Shown here: positions 24,240 to 35,851 of the stretch, piece by piece
How positions within the stretch are numbered: the first letter of the stretch is position 1
Layout: every line of letters starts with the position of its first letter
Source of the DNA: Syncephalis fuscata
Lineage: Eukaryota > Zoopagomycota > Zoopagomycetes > Zoopagales > Piptocephalidaceae
Assembly: GCA_025786725.1 (NCBI GenBank)
Contig: JAHLTZ010000041.1
Location: 62,001 to 126,000 of the forward strand
DNA: 64,000 nucleotides
Reading direction: 5' to 3'
Made by a program: the position numbers and the translations under genes
The notes under the pieces: generated by a model
The model's input: the letters and a program-made list of their open reading frames with translations, nothing else
Database searches by the model: none
Told to the model about the DNA's origin: nothing

Positions 24240-26512
24240 GTTATGATAACATGACCAGACAACACACCACATGATTAAATAACATATTATGTGTAAACAT
24301 TTACAAAAATAATTTATGTTGGACAGCAATGCAATTACCAATAATAAACTGCTATTAAAATATGTCCAGTAAATACCTGTTAATTGTTTACATATAAACG
24401 ATAGCATAAACCGATAGCGACGTGTTAATAGTAAATTAGTATGAGGCTTTTAAAGCCATTATTAGCTATGCTTATTGTAGAATGATAACTTTAATCAATA
24501 TCAATAAAAACACCATACATTTAGTCTCACCGTATTTCTATTTCGTGGCCTATAAGTTATTCAAATGATTATATTTAAATTGTGATAATCAATTACAAAT
24601 AATAAGTAATTTGGTTATCAATAATAATAATAACCATTTAGCACATTGGTACCGTGTTGGAATAAATATTAGCGTGCATTAAAGGCTAACTTTATAGCAT
24701 AATGTCGAAATAAAATGTCGCTTAATCATATAGTGTAACTAGGTGATAAAAGGCAATGGAATATAGATTAAAAATAGTAATCATTTAATTAATAAAGCAT
24801 TGCTCAGATTACGTATAACTTTACGTATAATGAAGTAAATTGTCTGACATTTTGCACAAGTATGCGCATAGTCTATAGGTAGCTATTGGCAAAATATACC
24901 GTGATTGTATTGCATGATAGTGCAATGGTAGTGCTAATACGCTAATAAATGTACTAAAATAGCAGATTTTAGTCAGTTACGACTTACATAACTAAAATAC
25001 AGCAGAATGGCTACTGGATTCGAGTTCCCCATGCTTCGCTGTACCGATTGGTATAAGAAATGGAACGATGATTTTTGCAAAAAATGTTAGTCAAAAATGC
25101 AATTTACGCGTATTTAGTTAATGAAAAATGATTCAACTTTATAATCTTAAAACTTTAATGCAAGAATAAGGTTTGGTCCAAAGTAAATCCAAAGTGTTAT
25201 ACAGTACTAAACAAATATAATAAAAGGTGCTATGCAGAAATACCGATACATGGCGGCAGTTTATACCACAGATATACATATAACTGAGGTTTTGTTAACA
25301 ACTAAATACGCGTAAATTGCAATTTTGACTAACATTTTTTGCAAAAATCATCGTTCCATTTCTTATACCAATCGGTACAGCGAAGCATGGGGAACTCGAA
25401 TCCAGTAGTCATTCTGCTGTATTTTAGTTATGTAAGTCGTAACTGACTAAAATCTGCTATTTTAGTACATTTATTAACTTATTATTGCAGCCACTATACC
25501 ATCACGCAATACAGTTGCGGTATACTTTACCAATAGCTACCTGTATATCATATACATACTTGTGCAAAATATCATGTCATTTGATTCATTCTAGGTAAAG
25601 TTATACATATTATTATCAATATTTTACTGTGATTTAAAAATACGTAAATTGCATTTTTGACTAACATTTTTTGCAAAAATCATCGTTCCATTTCTTATAC
25701 CAATCGGTACAGCAAAGCATGTAAAACTCGAATCTAGTAGTCATTCTGCTGTATTTTAGTTGTACAGACCATGGTTGGCTAAAAACTGCTATTTTAGTAC
25801 ATTTATTAGCGTATTAGCACTACCATTGCACTATCATGCAATACAATCACGGTATATTTTGCCAATAGCTACCTATAGACTATGCGCATACTTGTGCAAA
25901 ATGTCAGACAATTTACTTCATTATACGTAAAGTTATACGTAATCTGAGCAATGCTTTATTAATTAAATGATTACTATTTTTAATCTATATTCCATTGCCT
26001 TTTATCACCTAGTTACACTATATGATTAAGCGACATTTTATTTCGACATTATGCTATAAAGTTAGCCTTTAATGCACGCTAATATTTATTCCAACACGGT
26101 ACCAATGTGCTAAATGGTTATTATTATTATTGATAACCAAATTACTTATTATTTGTAATTGATTATCACAATTTAAATATAATCATTTGAATAACTTATA
26201 GGCCACGAAATAGAAATACGGTGAGACTAAATGTATGGTGTTTTTATTGATATTGATTAAAGTTATCATTCTACAATAAGCATAGCTAATAATGGCTTTA
26301 AAAGCCTCATACTAATTTACTATTAACACGTCGCTATCGGTTTATGCTATCGTTTATATGTAAACAATTAACAGGTATTTACTGGACATATTTTAATAGC
26401 AGTTTATTATTGGTAATTGCATTGCTGTCCAACATAAATTATTTTTGTAAATGTTTACACATAATATGTTATTTAATCATGTGGTGTGTTGTCTGGTCAT
26501 ATCATTATAATA
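24240..26512. repeat. Large near-palindrome, about 880-bp arms
   Basis: The left arm (about 24240-25117) is repeated in reverse complement as the right arm (about 25635-26512). Long stretches match base for base: ACATGATTAAATAACATATT at about 24269-24288 has its exact complement at about 26463-26482, and GATGATTTTTGCAAAAAATG near 25069 reappears inverted near 25660. The inner 300 bp of an arm occurs a third time, inverted and more diverged, at about 25310-25610 inside the spacer. No coding frame is conserved. The structure could fold into a long hairpin if transcribed, or be a foldback element. Confidence 0.9.
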
Positions 26513-26677
26513 ATACAACATAATATTGAGATGTTAATAACACAAACACTTATATAAAAACAATGATTTAAATTGCCATCTTCAGCGTCATTGACATATC
26601 GATATCATTAGTATTATTAGTATTTTTACATTTTATAAAATGTGATTTATTTACTCTGTTGCGTCAACGAATTAGTC

Positions 26678-27307
26678 TTATTGCTGTGGCGTTTTTAGTT
26701 TGTTCATGGCCTCCATAACAATAGCATTACACATTTTTGCGTAAGGATTTTCATGTACGGCAGCTTCTTTTGCAATAGCACTGCCATGGCGACCACCTCG
26801 CTCAAAGTCGCGAAATGCAGCATCCGTATCGCCGCGTGCCTTATGGATAATGCCTCGTTGTGTATACGCTTGGCGCAATACAGTTGCATCATTGTTGGCG
26901 TGTTCTATGGCAAGATTCAAGTCTTCAAGCGCACGGTCCATATCGCCGACCAGACGATAAACCTGTGCCCGATTATTGTAAACAGATGCATATCTTGGAC
27001 ATAGCGTCACCACCTCAGTCAGTCGCTCAATGGCGCCAGGATAGTTGTCGGCTTCTGCCAATCTTACCCCTTCAATCTCCATTGCTTTCAATTTTGCTAA
27101 CTCTTCTTCTGGAATAGCATGCTGCTTTGGTGCTGGAACAGCAACGTCTTCTGTTGAAACTTGCTCATTGCTGTTAGAGGCAGGTGGTAAAAGAGCGTCC
27201 AAAGTCAACTCATTGCTCGAGTTAAAAATAAGGTCGAGGACCTGCTTGTCATGCTGCGATATTATTTCAGCAGCAGTGGCAGGCTTGGAATTGTTAGAAG
27301 TAGCCAT
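26678..27307 (-). CDS. TTC36-like TPR protein
   Basis: Single exon, 209 residues from the first sensible ATG (27307); the frame extends further upstream without family similarity. The N-terminus (HDKQVLDLIFNSS) matches the start of TTC36 proteins. Three TPR-like repeats follow: MEIEGVRLAEADNYPGAIERL, read here as MEIEGVRLAEADN then YPGAIERL; ASVYNNRAQVYRLVGDMDRA; and AYTQRGIIHKARGDTDAAFRD. The conserved end NPYAKMCNAIVMEAM is present. In animals TTC36 binds chaperone and metabolic partners; no catalytic role is known. The C-terminal PYAKMCN box supports family identity more than the TPRs do. The gene begins about 165 bp from the large palindrome. Confidence 0.88.
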   Translation of the reverse strand: MATSNNSKPATAAEIISQHDKQVLDLIFNSSNELTLDALLPPASNSNEQVSTEDVAVPAPKQHAIPEEELAKLKAMEIEGVRLAEADNYPGAIERLTEVVTLCPRYASVYNNRAQVYRLVGDMDRALEDLNLAIEHANNDATVLRQAYTQRGIIHKARGDTDAAFRDFERGGRHGSAIAKEAAVHENPYAKMCNAIVMEAMNKLKTPQQ

Positions 27308-28214
27308 GATGATAGATATAAGTATAAAGTGTGGAGAAAAATGAAATGGATATTTTTCACACAGTAATGTTTTGTCCACCACTTTTATCTGAATGTCGCC
27401 ATTGTTATAGGTCAAACTATATGGCAAGATGAATCTGGTAATACAATATATTTTTACTACATTATTCATTTACTTTGATATGTTCTATGATATAATTGGT
27501 ATTTTAAGTAGATTGACTTTTATTATTTACACTCCATTTATTAATCACTTAACTCATCTGTCTATAAATATTGACTGACAGGTTTACATCTCACAATCTA
27601 CGTCATCACACTTCCTTTCTCTTTCTTTACACTTGATAGCATATATCCATTGCATATACTTGTACATACCATATATACCATCTAAATAGTGTCAGTAGTT
27701 GACTGACTACTAGTTATGTACAAACACTATTTACACTATGTACTTGCATTGCTCTTTGTAATCTGACCTTTTTTGCAAATCACTTTCCTTGCTCTGATCG
27801 TTGCCGTTAACACTTTTACTGACATAGTAAGTGCATCATTGACTTTACTATATGTTTTTTTGCTATAAACTATTGCAAATCTATAGCGAAATAAAACATA
27901 CTGGGCTTTGGTAGCGTATAGCCGCCATATTCATCATGTACATCTGCTATATAACATTATTATTACAATAATAACCATTTGATATTTATAATAGCAACAT
28001 TGACCCAGTATATATGAATATATTTTATACGCGTTTGTTCTATTGCATCAATGATAACATATTTATAATTACATTTGTCTTTAAAATGTACTAATTTTTA
28101 TTGTTATTTGATCTTTATTACACTTGTATTTTTATATTCGCTCTATCAATAAAACACCATCTTTATTGTTTTTTACGCGTTTTTTGCATTTTGTTTCCAT
28201 TTCCAATATTTACT
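27308..28214. other. Divergent promoter region
   Basis: It separates the TTC36-like gene (-) and the MT-A70 gene (+). AT-rich, with no gene or RNA recognised. Confidence 0.55.
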
Positions 28215-30071
28215 ATGGCAGAACGTCGCACTCGACGTAAGAGAAAAACGGCAGAGATTAGGTAAATAGTTTGGAATTCATATTCTTAATAAAGTATTTA
28301 TGTGGTTTATAACAACTACCATAGTAATGCTCACTATGTTGGCTATGTCGAAGATGGCGAGTCAGTTGAGGCAATTATGAAAAAGTTTGAAGAACTAGAG
28401 CGGCTTCAAGAGGAATTTGCTGCAACGGCCGGCTCAACAACAATGACAACGGCACTGGGCATGAGCGATCCTGTTACAGATGTAGAGGACCCCATGTCGC
28501 TTGATCCCGAAACTGCAGACATGATTGCTGCAATAACCGCCAGCGAAGACGCCATTGGTACTGGCTTTACTCAGGAGCAGTTAGAAGAGGTGTTTAAACG
28601 AACTAGCGCCTTTACAGTTCGTGCAGCACAGAGAAGAACGCATGAGGATGGCGATATGCTTGATGAATTGGATCTACTACGTATGGACATGGAGGGATCC
28701 GAGTTTGACGGAGACTACGAAGAAAATGAGTATGTAGCTATTAGTTCAATAATAGAATGGCGTATATATAACTTCATAATGCTGCATTTATTAGTGACTA
28801 TTTATTTATGGATGAAGATTACTGGGATGAGGTATTTGGACCAGCAGCACTTGCACGACGACCTCGTCCAGCACGTCGGACTGGCGGACAAGGAAGCAGT
28901 GGCAATAATGGTGGTGGTGGAAATGGACGTATGATGGATCGTGATAGTGTATTACAACGATATCGCACAATGCAAGTACGAGTACAAGATCAGCAGGGCA
29001 ATTATCATTTAGTTAAAAAGAAAGTCAGGTAAGTACAGTTGCTAATGAATTGGCTAATATTAACAATTGTTGTAATGATTTGGACGTGTGTCAGTACTAT
29101 CGACCCAAGTTTACCCACTTATATTCGTATTCCAAAGCCAATTCCTGCCACCTGGGCACATCGCATTATTACGCTAGAAGAATATGAGCAATCTGTATTA
29201 GATGGATATCGGTATGTATAATAGCATAATCAAATGAAAGATGTTTAACGATAAATATTGTTTATATTGACTATTAGTTACCATCAAGTATCCAATGTAC
29301 TAGATGTGAATACCGACATGCTAGGAAATGGATATCATGCCATCTATATGGATCCCCCATTGCTGCTACCCAATGAGCCAGCAACGCCAGGGAAACTAAC
29401 TGTAGAACAATTTGTACGTATTTATTAAATAGAGATAGCACTACTAATACAGATCATTTATTGCACATCAGTCGACGCTTAAGGTGGAACAGTTGATTCG
29501 CTATGGATTTCTATTTATATGGGCTGAAAAAGAACTACTGGCCCAAGTAGTACGCGTGGCAATGAAATGGGGATTTAAATACGTAGAAAACTTTTGTTGG
29601 ATTAAAAAGACACCAGATAACCGCATTGTAAAACAGTCATCGGCACATTTTGCTCGCTCGAAAGCAACTCTGCTTATTTTCCGTAAGGTAATGCACATGA
29701 ATAGCATATAAATGGTATCAGTTGCAATTAATTCTACATAATAACTATAAACAACAGGAAGGAGGCGAGATTGATCTAAGACATCAGCGTAGCCCGGATT
29801 GTGTATTTGATTTTATCAAGCCTTACAAAGAAGGTATTGTTAATTGACTAGCATTGGTAAACAATAGTAACCATTATTTGCACTGCTAGGCGACCTTACT
29901 GAGGAAAAGCCCGCATTTACCTACACGATGATGGAGACGATGTTGCCTGGTGCTTGCTACAGCGAACACGACGAAGTAACCGGCATGGTAGGAACTCGTT
30001 TGCTCGAGCTATGGGCACGCAAAGAACCGCGGCTACGTCGACGTGGATGGACAATGGTCGCTCAAGAATAA
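28215..30071 (+). CDS. MT-A70-family adenine methyltransferase-like protein
   Basis: Eight exons: 28215..28261, 28325..28729, 28795..29028, 29095..29211, 29278..29413, 29472..29687, 29758..29833, 29890..30071; 470 residues, all phases consistent. A basic start (AERRTRRKRKT) is followed by an acidic region and a Gly/Asn linker. The C-terminal half is MT-A70: YHAIYMDPPLLLP (position of DPPW, here DPPL), LIRYGFLFIWAEK, FKYVENFCWIKKT, HFARSKATLLIFRK and the end RRRGWTMVAQE. In METTL3 the motif is DPPW; partner subunits such as METTL14 have altered motifs. This protein could act on RNA (Ime4/Kar4 branch) or be part of a DNA 6mA complex of the MTA1/MTA9 kind found in ciliates and early-diverging fungi. 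Which one cannot be decided here. It ends 31 bp from the ABC gene, tail to tail. Confidence 0.85.
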
Positions 30072-30102
30072 TAAACTTTATTTTAGTACTAGCATGAATG
30101 TA

Positions 30103-31300
30103 TTAAGACACTATTTTGAATGGAATGTCTGGTTCGATCGTGATAGTACAGTCGGTGTTGGTGGATCTAAATGTACCATATTGATTTTGTGATACTTGGT
30201 ATGCTTCGCCTCCAGCACCGCCTTCGGCCAGGCGGCGTAAAGTAAGGATTTGTGTAGCTACACGATCAGCTTGTAATGGATCGTGGGTTATCCAAATACA
30301 ACCGCCACTGCGAGATAGTATGGTGTCCTCGACCAGTCGGCATGTTTCTGGATCAAGTGCACTTGTTGGCTCTATCGTGTTATTTAATAAATCAGCTATA
30401 TCAATTGCTATTCCAATTATTATAGTGTTGTCATTACCATCAAGTAAAAGTATTTCTGGCTCCAATGCTACAGCAATTGCTAGCGATGCCCGTTGTGCCT
30501 CTCCACCTGATAGACGTGACCAGTCGGCATGCCAGACGGACTCGCTTAGATTCCATTTTAATCCCACGTCAATCTAGATAATAATCAAAGGTGTTTTAGC
30601 TTATTTAAATACCTTATTATTGGATAGCAGCCGACTTACTGGACTTGTAAGTATAGCATCCTGATTGACGGTTCTGTGCCAGTGTTATTAGCTGTATGTT
30701 TATTGTTATTGTCTGTAGTGAGATGTGTATGTTCAGAGGGGGCAGTGGCAGCAGCACGTTTGATAGCTAGCTGTTTTAAACGCTGTCGTTGGCAGCAAAC
30801 GTACACACTCGCTTATAGAAATCAAGCGGTGTTCCTGGAAGTGTGGCTATTGAGGTATTATCACGTTAGCTGTTCTGTACGTCTAAACTACACTTAGTAA
30901 CTACCTGGCCGTTGAGGTACATAGGCAACATGAGTACGCCAAACAGGAATACCAAAATCATCTGGCATTCTAGTCAATTGTCGTATTGAATATCAATTAA
31001 ATTGCAGCATCAATCCTTTCTATTAAAAACCTACCGTCCATCTAATGTTATCGAACCATCGTCTAAATCGTCTAATTGAGCAATACAGCGCAACATTGTT
31101 GATTTACTACCGGTTTTATTAATAAATACCGAGTTAGTATGACCATATACATGTTAAATATACTTTTGTAGCTACCCAACACCGCTTGGTCCACGAATCA
31201 CTAGAATCTCGCCATCTTCTACACCAAATGACACCTCGCGAAACAGTGGAGTACCATCGTCCTTGGTGCGCGTTATATTCTCAGCTTTTAATACAGTCAT
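30103..31300 (-). CDS. Stand-alone ABC ATPase (STAR1/FetA-like)
   Basis: Six exons: complement(30103..30371, 30438..30573, 30640..30846, 30905..30969, 31035..31106, 31176..31300), about 291 residues if two missing bases are allowed in exon 4. Motifs: Walker A GPSGVGKST, Q-loop VAYVPQRP, LPGTPLDFYKRVC, signature LSGGEAQR, Walker B ILLLDEPTSALDPE and switch WITHDP. It has no membrane segments. The closest pattern is the plant STAR1 / bacterial FetA (YbbL) nucleotide-binding subunits, which pair with a separate permease (STAR2/ALS3, FetB) implicated in metal or nucleotide-sugar transport. Exon 4 reads TLPGTPLDFYKRVCTFAA, then must shift one base near 30785 (GCC before AACGAC) into an Asn/Thr/His-rich insert. 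It shifts again near 30670 (GAACCGTC) to reach DAILTSP. Phases fit only with both corrections. Confidence 0.85.
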
Positions 31301-31862
31301 AAAGATAACAGTAACTGGACAGAATATGGAAAGGTTGAGGTACTTCCGATAAGTAAAAAGCAATAACAGAATAGACAAAAGTCGATTTCAAGTCATTTGA
31401 TAAGGCCCTGCTGTTTCCACGATAATTGATTTGTCTTGGTTCATTCTATTGGCTTTGTTTATTTATAACAGCACTTATAATATAAATAAAAATAATATGT
31501 TATGTTTAGAGTATGGCGAATACTAAATGGTAATATTAAATATGGATTAATTAATAAATGGTTTGTTACTATGACCATGTAAAGAATGCATGTTGATATG
31601 ACCAATATATATATATATATAAATAAAGTATAGAAGCACTATAGCATTAAGTAGCAGCTTAATATTAAATAACAATATTCTAATGTAAAAAATCATTGCA
31701 TTGCTATTCAATATTTAGTTAACAAATGGCCACCTGTTTGTATATTAGTTACATAAAATATTAGTAAACAAATAGTGTAAATCCCATTATTGCTTTTTAT
31801 TTTTAATATCACGTGACTTTATTTTTAGTACAATATGGCAAAAACCTCCAACAAAATATGGA
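31301..31862. other. Promoter-side intergenic
   Basis: AT-rich, with a short (AT)n run at about 31606-31621. A TCACGTGA palindrome sits at 31809-31816, about 50 bp before the tRNA. No gene is seen. Confidence 0.5.
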
Positions 31863-31946
31863 GGTGTGTTGGCCGAGCGGTCTAAGGCGCTGCACTCAAG
31901 TTGCAGTCTTCGTATGAAGGCGTGAGTTCGAATCTCACACACACCA
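31863..31946 (+). tRNA. tRNA-Leu (anticodon CAA)
   Basis: 84-nt class II tRNA. The acceptor is GGTGTGT with ACACACC and discriminator A. The D arm is GGCCGAGCGGTCTAAGGC. The anticodon stem-loop is CTGCA-CTCAAGT-TGCAG, with CAA at 34-36. A variable arm follows, then the T arm GTGAGTTCGAATCTCAC. It has no intron, although many eukaryotic tRNA-Leu(CAA) genes do. A TTTTT run follows about 8 bp downstream as a Pol III stop. Confidence 0.95.
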
Positions 31947-33329
31947 ATATACTTTTTGCAAAAATAATATCATGTAATGGCTGAACAATGTACTATAATA
32001 GCACTTGTTCAGCCAGCATTTTTTATCCAAACCTCTCTGATCAGCTTTCTTTTGCAAAATCGCTACTTGTAGCTATTTAATTCTTTTTACACATTACAGT
32101 AATATGACCATCAATACACATCATTAGCAACATGCTACATCATTTCTTAACTAACAACGGTACGCTAGCCGCTACATGTTACTAAGTTACTTATTGGTGG
32201 CCTTTTAATAATACCATCCACTGCCGTTTATCTATATTATGGTTGTATTGCCATATGGCCAAGTAGCAATCAACTACTTGTTTATTCTTTTCTATCATTA
32301 CTTAACAAATATCCCATTAGCTTTCCTACTACTCTTCCATCTTTATTAAAAAGCTAAACATTAGTTTAAACAGTGTATCTGTATGTTACGCTGCTCTAAA
32401 GCTATATAGCTTATACAATTAATACATAAACTTATAATATAACAATATTTTCTTCTATTATATCAGTTATACAGCGTGAACAAACATGCCATTATCATTA
32501 GTATGTTTTTGTAAATTAGTCTCGTCTAAAACAATCAATGCTTTATTATAATATTGTTATATAGCAACAATGATATCGACTAAAAATATATGTACTGAAA
32601 CAGTACTACTGCTAATAAAGCTGCTAATAATTATTGGAATCGTAATTACGTAATAGGTTACTTAGTATGAATGATGTTTATTTTCTTGTAATTATACAAT
32701 AATAAAGATAAAAAATGCATTGTTATTACTATATATTAATATTAATGTTGTTATTAAAGCCTTAGTATAAATCACGTATTTAGATTGATGCACTTTACTA
32801 TAAGCACTACTATTGCAAGTATTACACCGCTATTCATGTCTTTTTCTATCACGTTAACTAGAACAGATATTTTTGACACTCAATCGCCATTAAGAAAAGT
32901 TGTTTTACATTATGCTTTATCTCTTTCCATGACTTACACAGATTGTTTTCTTACTTATACTGAATATTTTGCTATAAATTATGATTACATATGCCTCTTT
33001 TTATTTACCATATTCCATACCTTGGTTGATATATAGCAAAATGCTTTTACAGTCCGTTGTAATCTTTATGAACATCACAATACCCATGCTGTTGTTTTTC
33101 TTTAGCCATAGATCAGCATACTGGCACAGTAATTGCGATGTTTATAAGATGATGTCACAAAATTTGCTAAATAATAAATAACTGTTCCAATTACATCTTA
33201 GTTAATAAACGGTTTTATAAGATAATATCGCTTAAAAAATTGTATTTATTTTTCTAAAAATGACAAAAAATATAGTCGCATTTCACGGCTACTTAAAAGT
33301 AAAAGATTAGTAAGTAAAACTGGAGCAAA
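31947..33329. other. AT-rich intergenic
   Basis: No gene is supported. Hydrophobic frames at 32785-33036 and 32981-33181 look like AT-rich noise. Confidence 0.55.
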
Positions 33330-33405
33330 AGCACCCGCCCAGATTTGAACTAGGAAAGTATTTTTGCAACCAAAGCGAAAAGATTCTGTATTGCGTACCG
33401 GGCAC
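33330..33405 (-). pseudogene. Degenerate tRNA-Pro-like sequence (UGG)
   Basis: On the minus strand GTGCCCG and CGGGTGC can pair as an acceptor stem. CCTAG-TTCAAAT-CTGGG forms a good T arm. TTCGC-TTTGGTT-GCAAA resembles the tRNA-Pro(TGG) anticodon arm with one mismatch. The D arm lacks the expected GG and does not pair, so this is probably a decayed tRNA or tRNA-derived fragment. Confidence 0.4.
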
Positions 33406-34427
33406 TGAAATCTTATTACTCATCATGTATATAGCCAAGATTTTGTGTAACCAAGCTGCATATAACTGGCCAATAAAAATCTAATTAAAAGCAGATAAAT
33501 ACTACAAGGCAAGGCAATATTATTTGAAGCTCTCCAATCTTTTAACTAAGCAATATGGCATTGTGGTGCAAGTATTTAATTTTTAACATTTATCCCAATG
33601 TTTCATTAGTGATATCATTACAGGTAATTGTCATAAAGCTTGGTTTATCTGCAATAAAACATTGTTATTGATAATATGTTACATGTAAAACTGTCAGTTA
33701 TGCAATGCTGCTACAAAGTGCTACTATCGCTTATCAAGCAATGCCACCGGATATACAACAACAAATAAAACAGTATACTTTACTGATATTGCAGCAAGTA
33801 TCAATAGCTTAATATTGATTTAGTTCCCATATCCCACTGCCTATAGAATGCGCAACTATATTATGTGTAGTACTATTTAGTTGTTATTTAGCTTATTGCT
33901 ATTTGATTCAATCCCACATAGTTATGCATGCCCTTTAGTTTAGTATACTGCCTTTTGAAATCATATTGCATATGTCGTACCTACTAAACCCACCAGACTA
34001 ACCATGACATCCATATTATTTTATAGAAGTAATTATCATTACAGTGAGTGCATCCTTACATAATCTTACTATATAGATATTGTTAAAATGGTCCGTTTAT
34101 TGGCTACGGCGACTATTTTGACCAAGCTGCGATTGTCCCATTTGCAAACACGTATGACCAGCCACCAAGTATTGTTAGTTATACATTTTGCAAACACTGA
34201 TATCTTCATATTCTAAGCATTGTTTTTCATATAAGTGGAAAACTGCCATAAAACTAATTACTTTTTATTACCAATAAAAAACATGTAAGTTATTCTAACT
34301 CATATTCTATGCATTATGTTTATACTTGCTACTATATTTTTGTAATATCATTATAGTTCATTACAAATAATATCAACGACTTAATTAATTGTCTTATTTA
34401 TTTCCATTATTGCTATTAAACAGTTTA
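33406..34427. other. AT-rich intergenic
   Basis: No gene, RNA or repeat is recognised up to inverted-repeat element copy B. Confidence 0.5.
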
Positions 34428-35475
34428 TTGCCAATTTATGTGATTTGGGGGTCAAATGATTATTTTTTGTAACATTCGCGCAATTGAACTGCACATTCAA
34501 TCTATTAAGTATAATGATGGGTGGTGAATGACATCAATCATCGAATACTCATCATCATAGATTTATTATCCAGTATGCATGTACTCAGCACACATATATA
34601 CTCTATTCATCTATATTATTCCCATTCTATCCCATACTACTATATATTATTCTACGGTATACTAGACACATTCTATTGTTTATATGTTCCAATATACTTT
34701 ACTCATTCCCCTCATTCCCCTCATTGCACTATACACACTGTAACTTTAACATCGTTTTATATGCTTTCTTACGGTGCATTTATCATTCTATGTATCATTC
34801 TATACTCGCATCGCCTTCCTCTATCCAAAACTGTTTTTATTTTTGTTCTAGCTCTATTATTAATAAATGTCAACTAATTCCGCTTATTGATCATGCATAC
34901 ATGTTCAATAACTTTAACATTGCTAATCGTCAATTTGTACCGTATATTCTTTATATTTTATATCATTTTATTGTCCAATAGCTACGCACTACCTATTGTA
35001 ATTGTTCTTTCTGTTCTAGTTTTACTATTAAAAAAGTTCGACTAATGTCGGTCATTTGCTCATGCATATGTGCTCAATAACTTTAACATTGCTAATCTCT
35101 TTCAATATTGCATATTCATTACAATTTTTATTATTTTATTATATATTGGCCATACGCTGTCTATAACCGTTGTCGGTATGGTTCCAACTCTTTATGAATA
35201 AACATTGACATATTGCACTTAGTCTGTTCACTGAGTTATATTAGTAGAACAAATAATATGGATATGAACGGAGTTATGTTTTATTAAGATTATTTATAAA
35301 TAAACTAGATCATGCTAACTAGTTATGGTTTTAATGCTAATCAAGCAAAGTGATGAGTATAAATAGTAATAACACATACTGTGATAATATATGCATACTA
35401 TATAATTAATCTATAATGATGAGTGTTTGATAACTGATGTCACTCACTACCTACTATCATGTTTAATATAAAGAA
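34428..35475. mobile_element. Inverted-repeat element, copy B, longest
   Basis: The left end is about 34428 (ATTTGGGGGTCAAATGATTA, then the ATTCAATCTATTAAG repeat at 34495 and GATGGGTGGTGAATGACAT). The right terminal repeat is inverted at about 35433-35469. It lies in the opposite orientation to copy A. An internal segment of about 170 bp is duplicated in tandem: both copies share CAATAACTTTAACATTGCTA, near 34903 and 35075. A plus-strand hydrophobic 118-codon frame (34521-34877) aligns with frames in copies A and D. No transposase is seen. Confidence 0.7.
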
Positions 35476-35778
35476 TATGTGAGTATATTTGCATGGTATG
35501 TAATTGTCATTTAACACTAAAAGTAAATATAATTATAGCTAATATAATAAAAACTAACGGAAAGTAACTAAACGATGATTTATTACGTTTTTATATTACA
35601 AATTTATAAACAGGTATTATACCCAACTATAGCCAAGTATTTAAAAAAGATATATATAAAATAGGTGGACACAGTATGTATACCAAGTAAATAAAATGCG
35701 TACAAATTAATTACTGCTTTTGTAGATTTTTTCAGTAAGCATATATAGTATATGCATACTAAAATTTTGTCATGGGAT

Positions 35779-35851
35779 GTTCCCGTAGTCTAGTGGTTAT
35801 GACGTTTGCTTTACACGCAAAAGGTCCTTGGTTCGACCCCGAGCGGGAGCA
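35779..35851 (+). tRNA. tRNA-Val (anticodon TAC)
   Basis: 73-nt cloverleaf: acceptor GTTCCCG with CGGGAGC, discriminator A; D arm GTCTAGTGGTTATGAC; anticodon stem-loop TTTGC-TTTACAC-GCAAA with TAC; T arm CTTGGTTCGACCCCGAG. No intron. A short T run follows the gene. Confidence 0.95.

Noticed and set aside
31809-31816. TCACGTGA upstream of tRNA-Leu
   Set aside because: Pol III tRNA genes use internal promoters; an isolated 8-base match is not enough to call a site.
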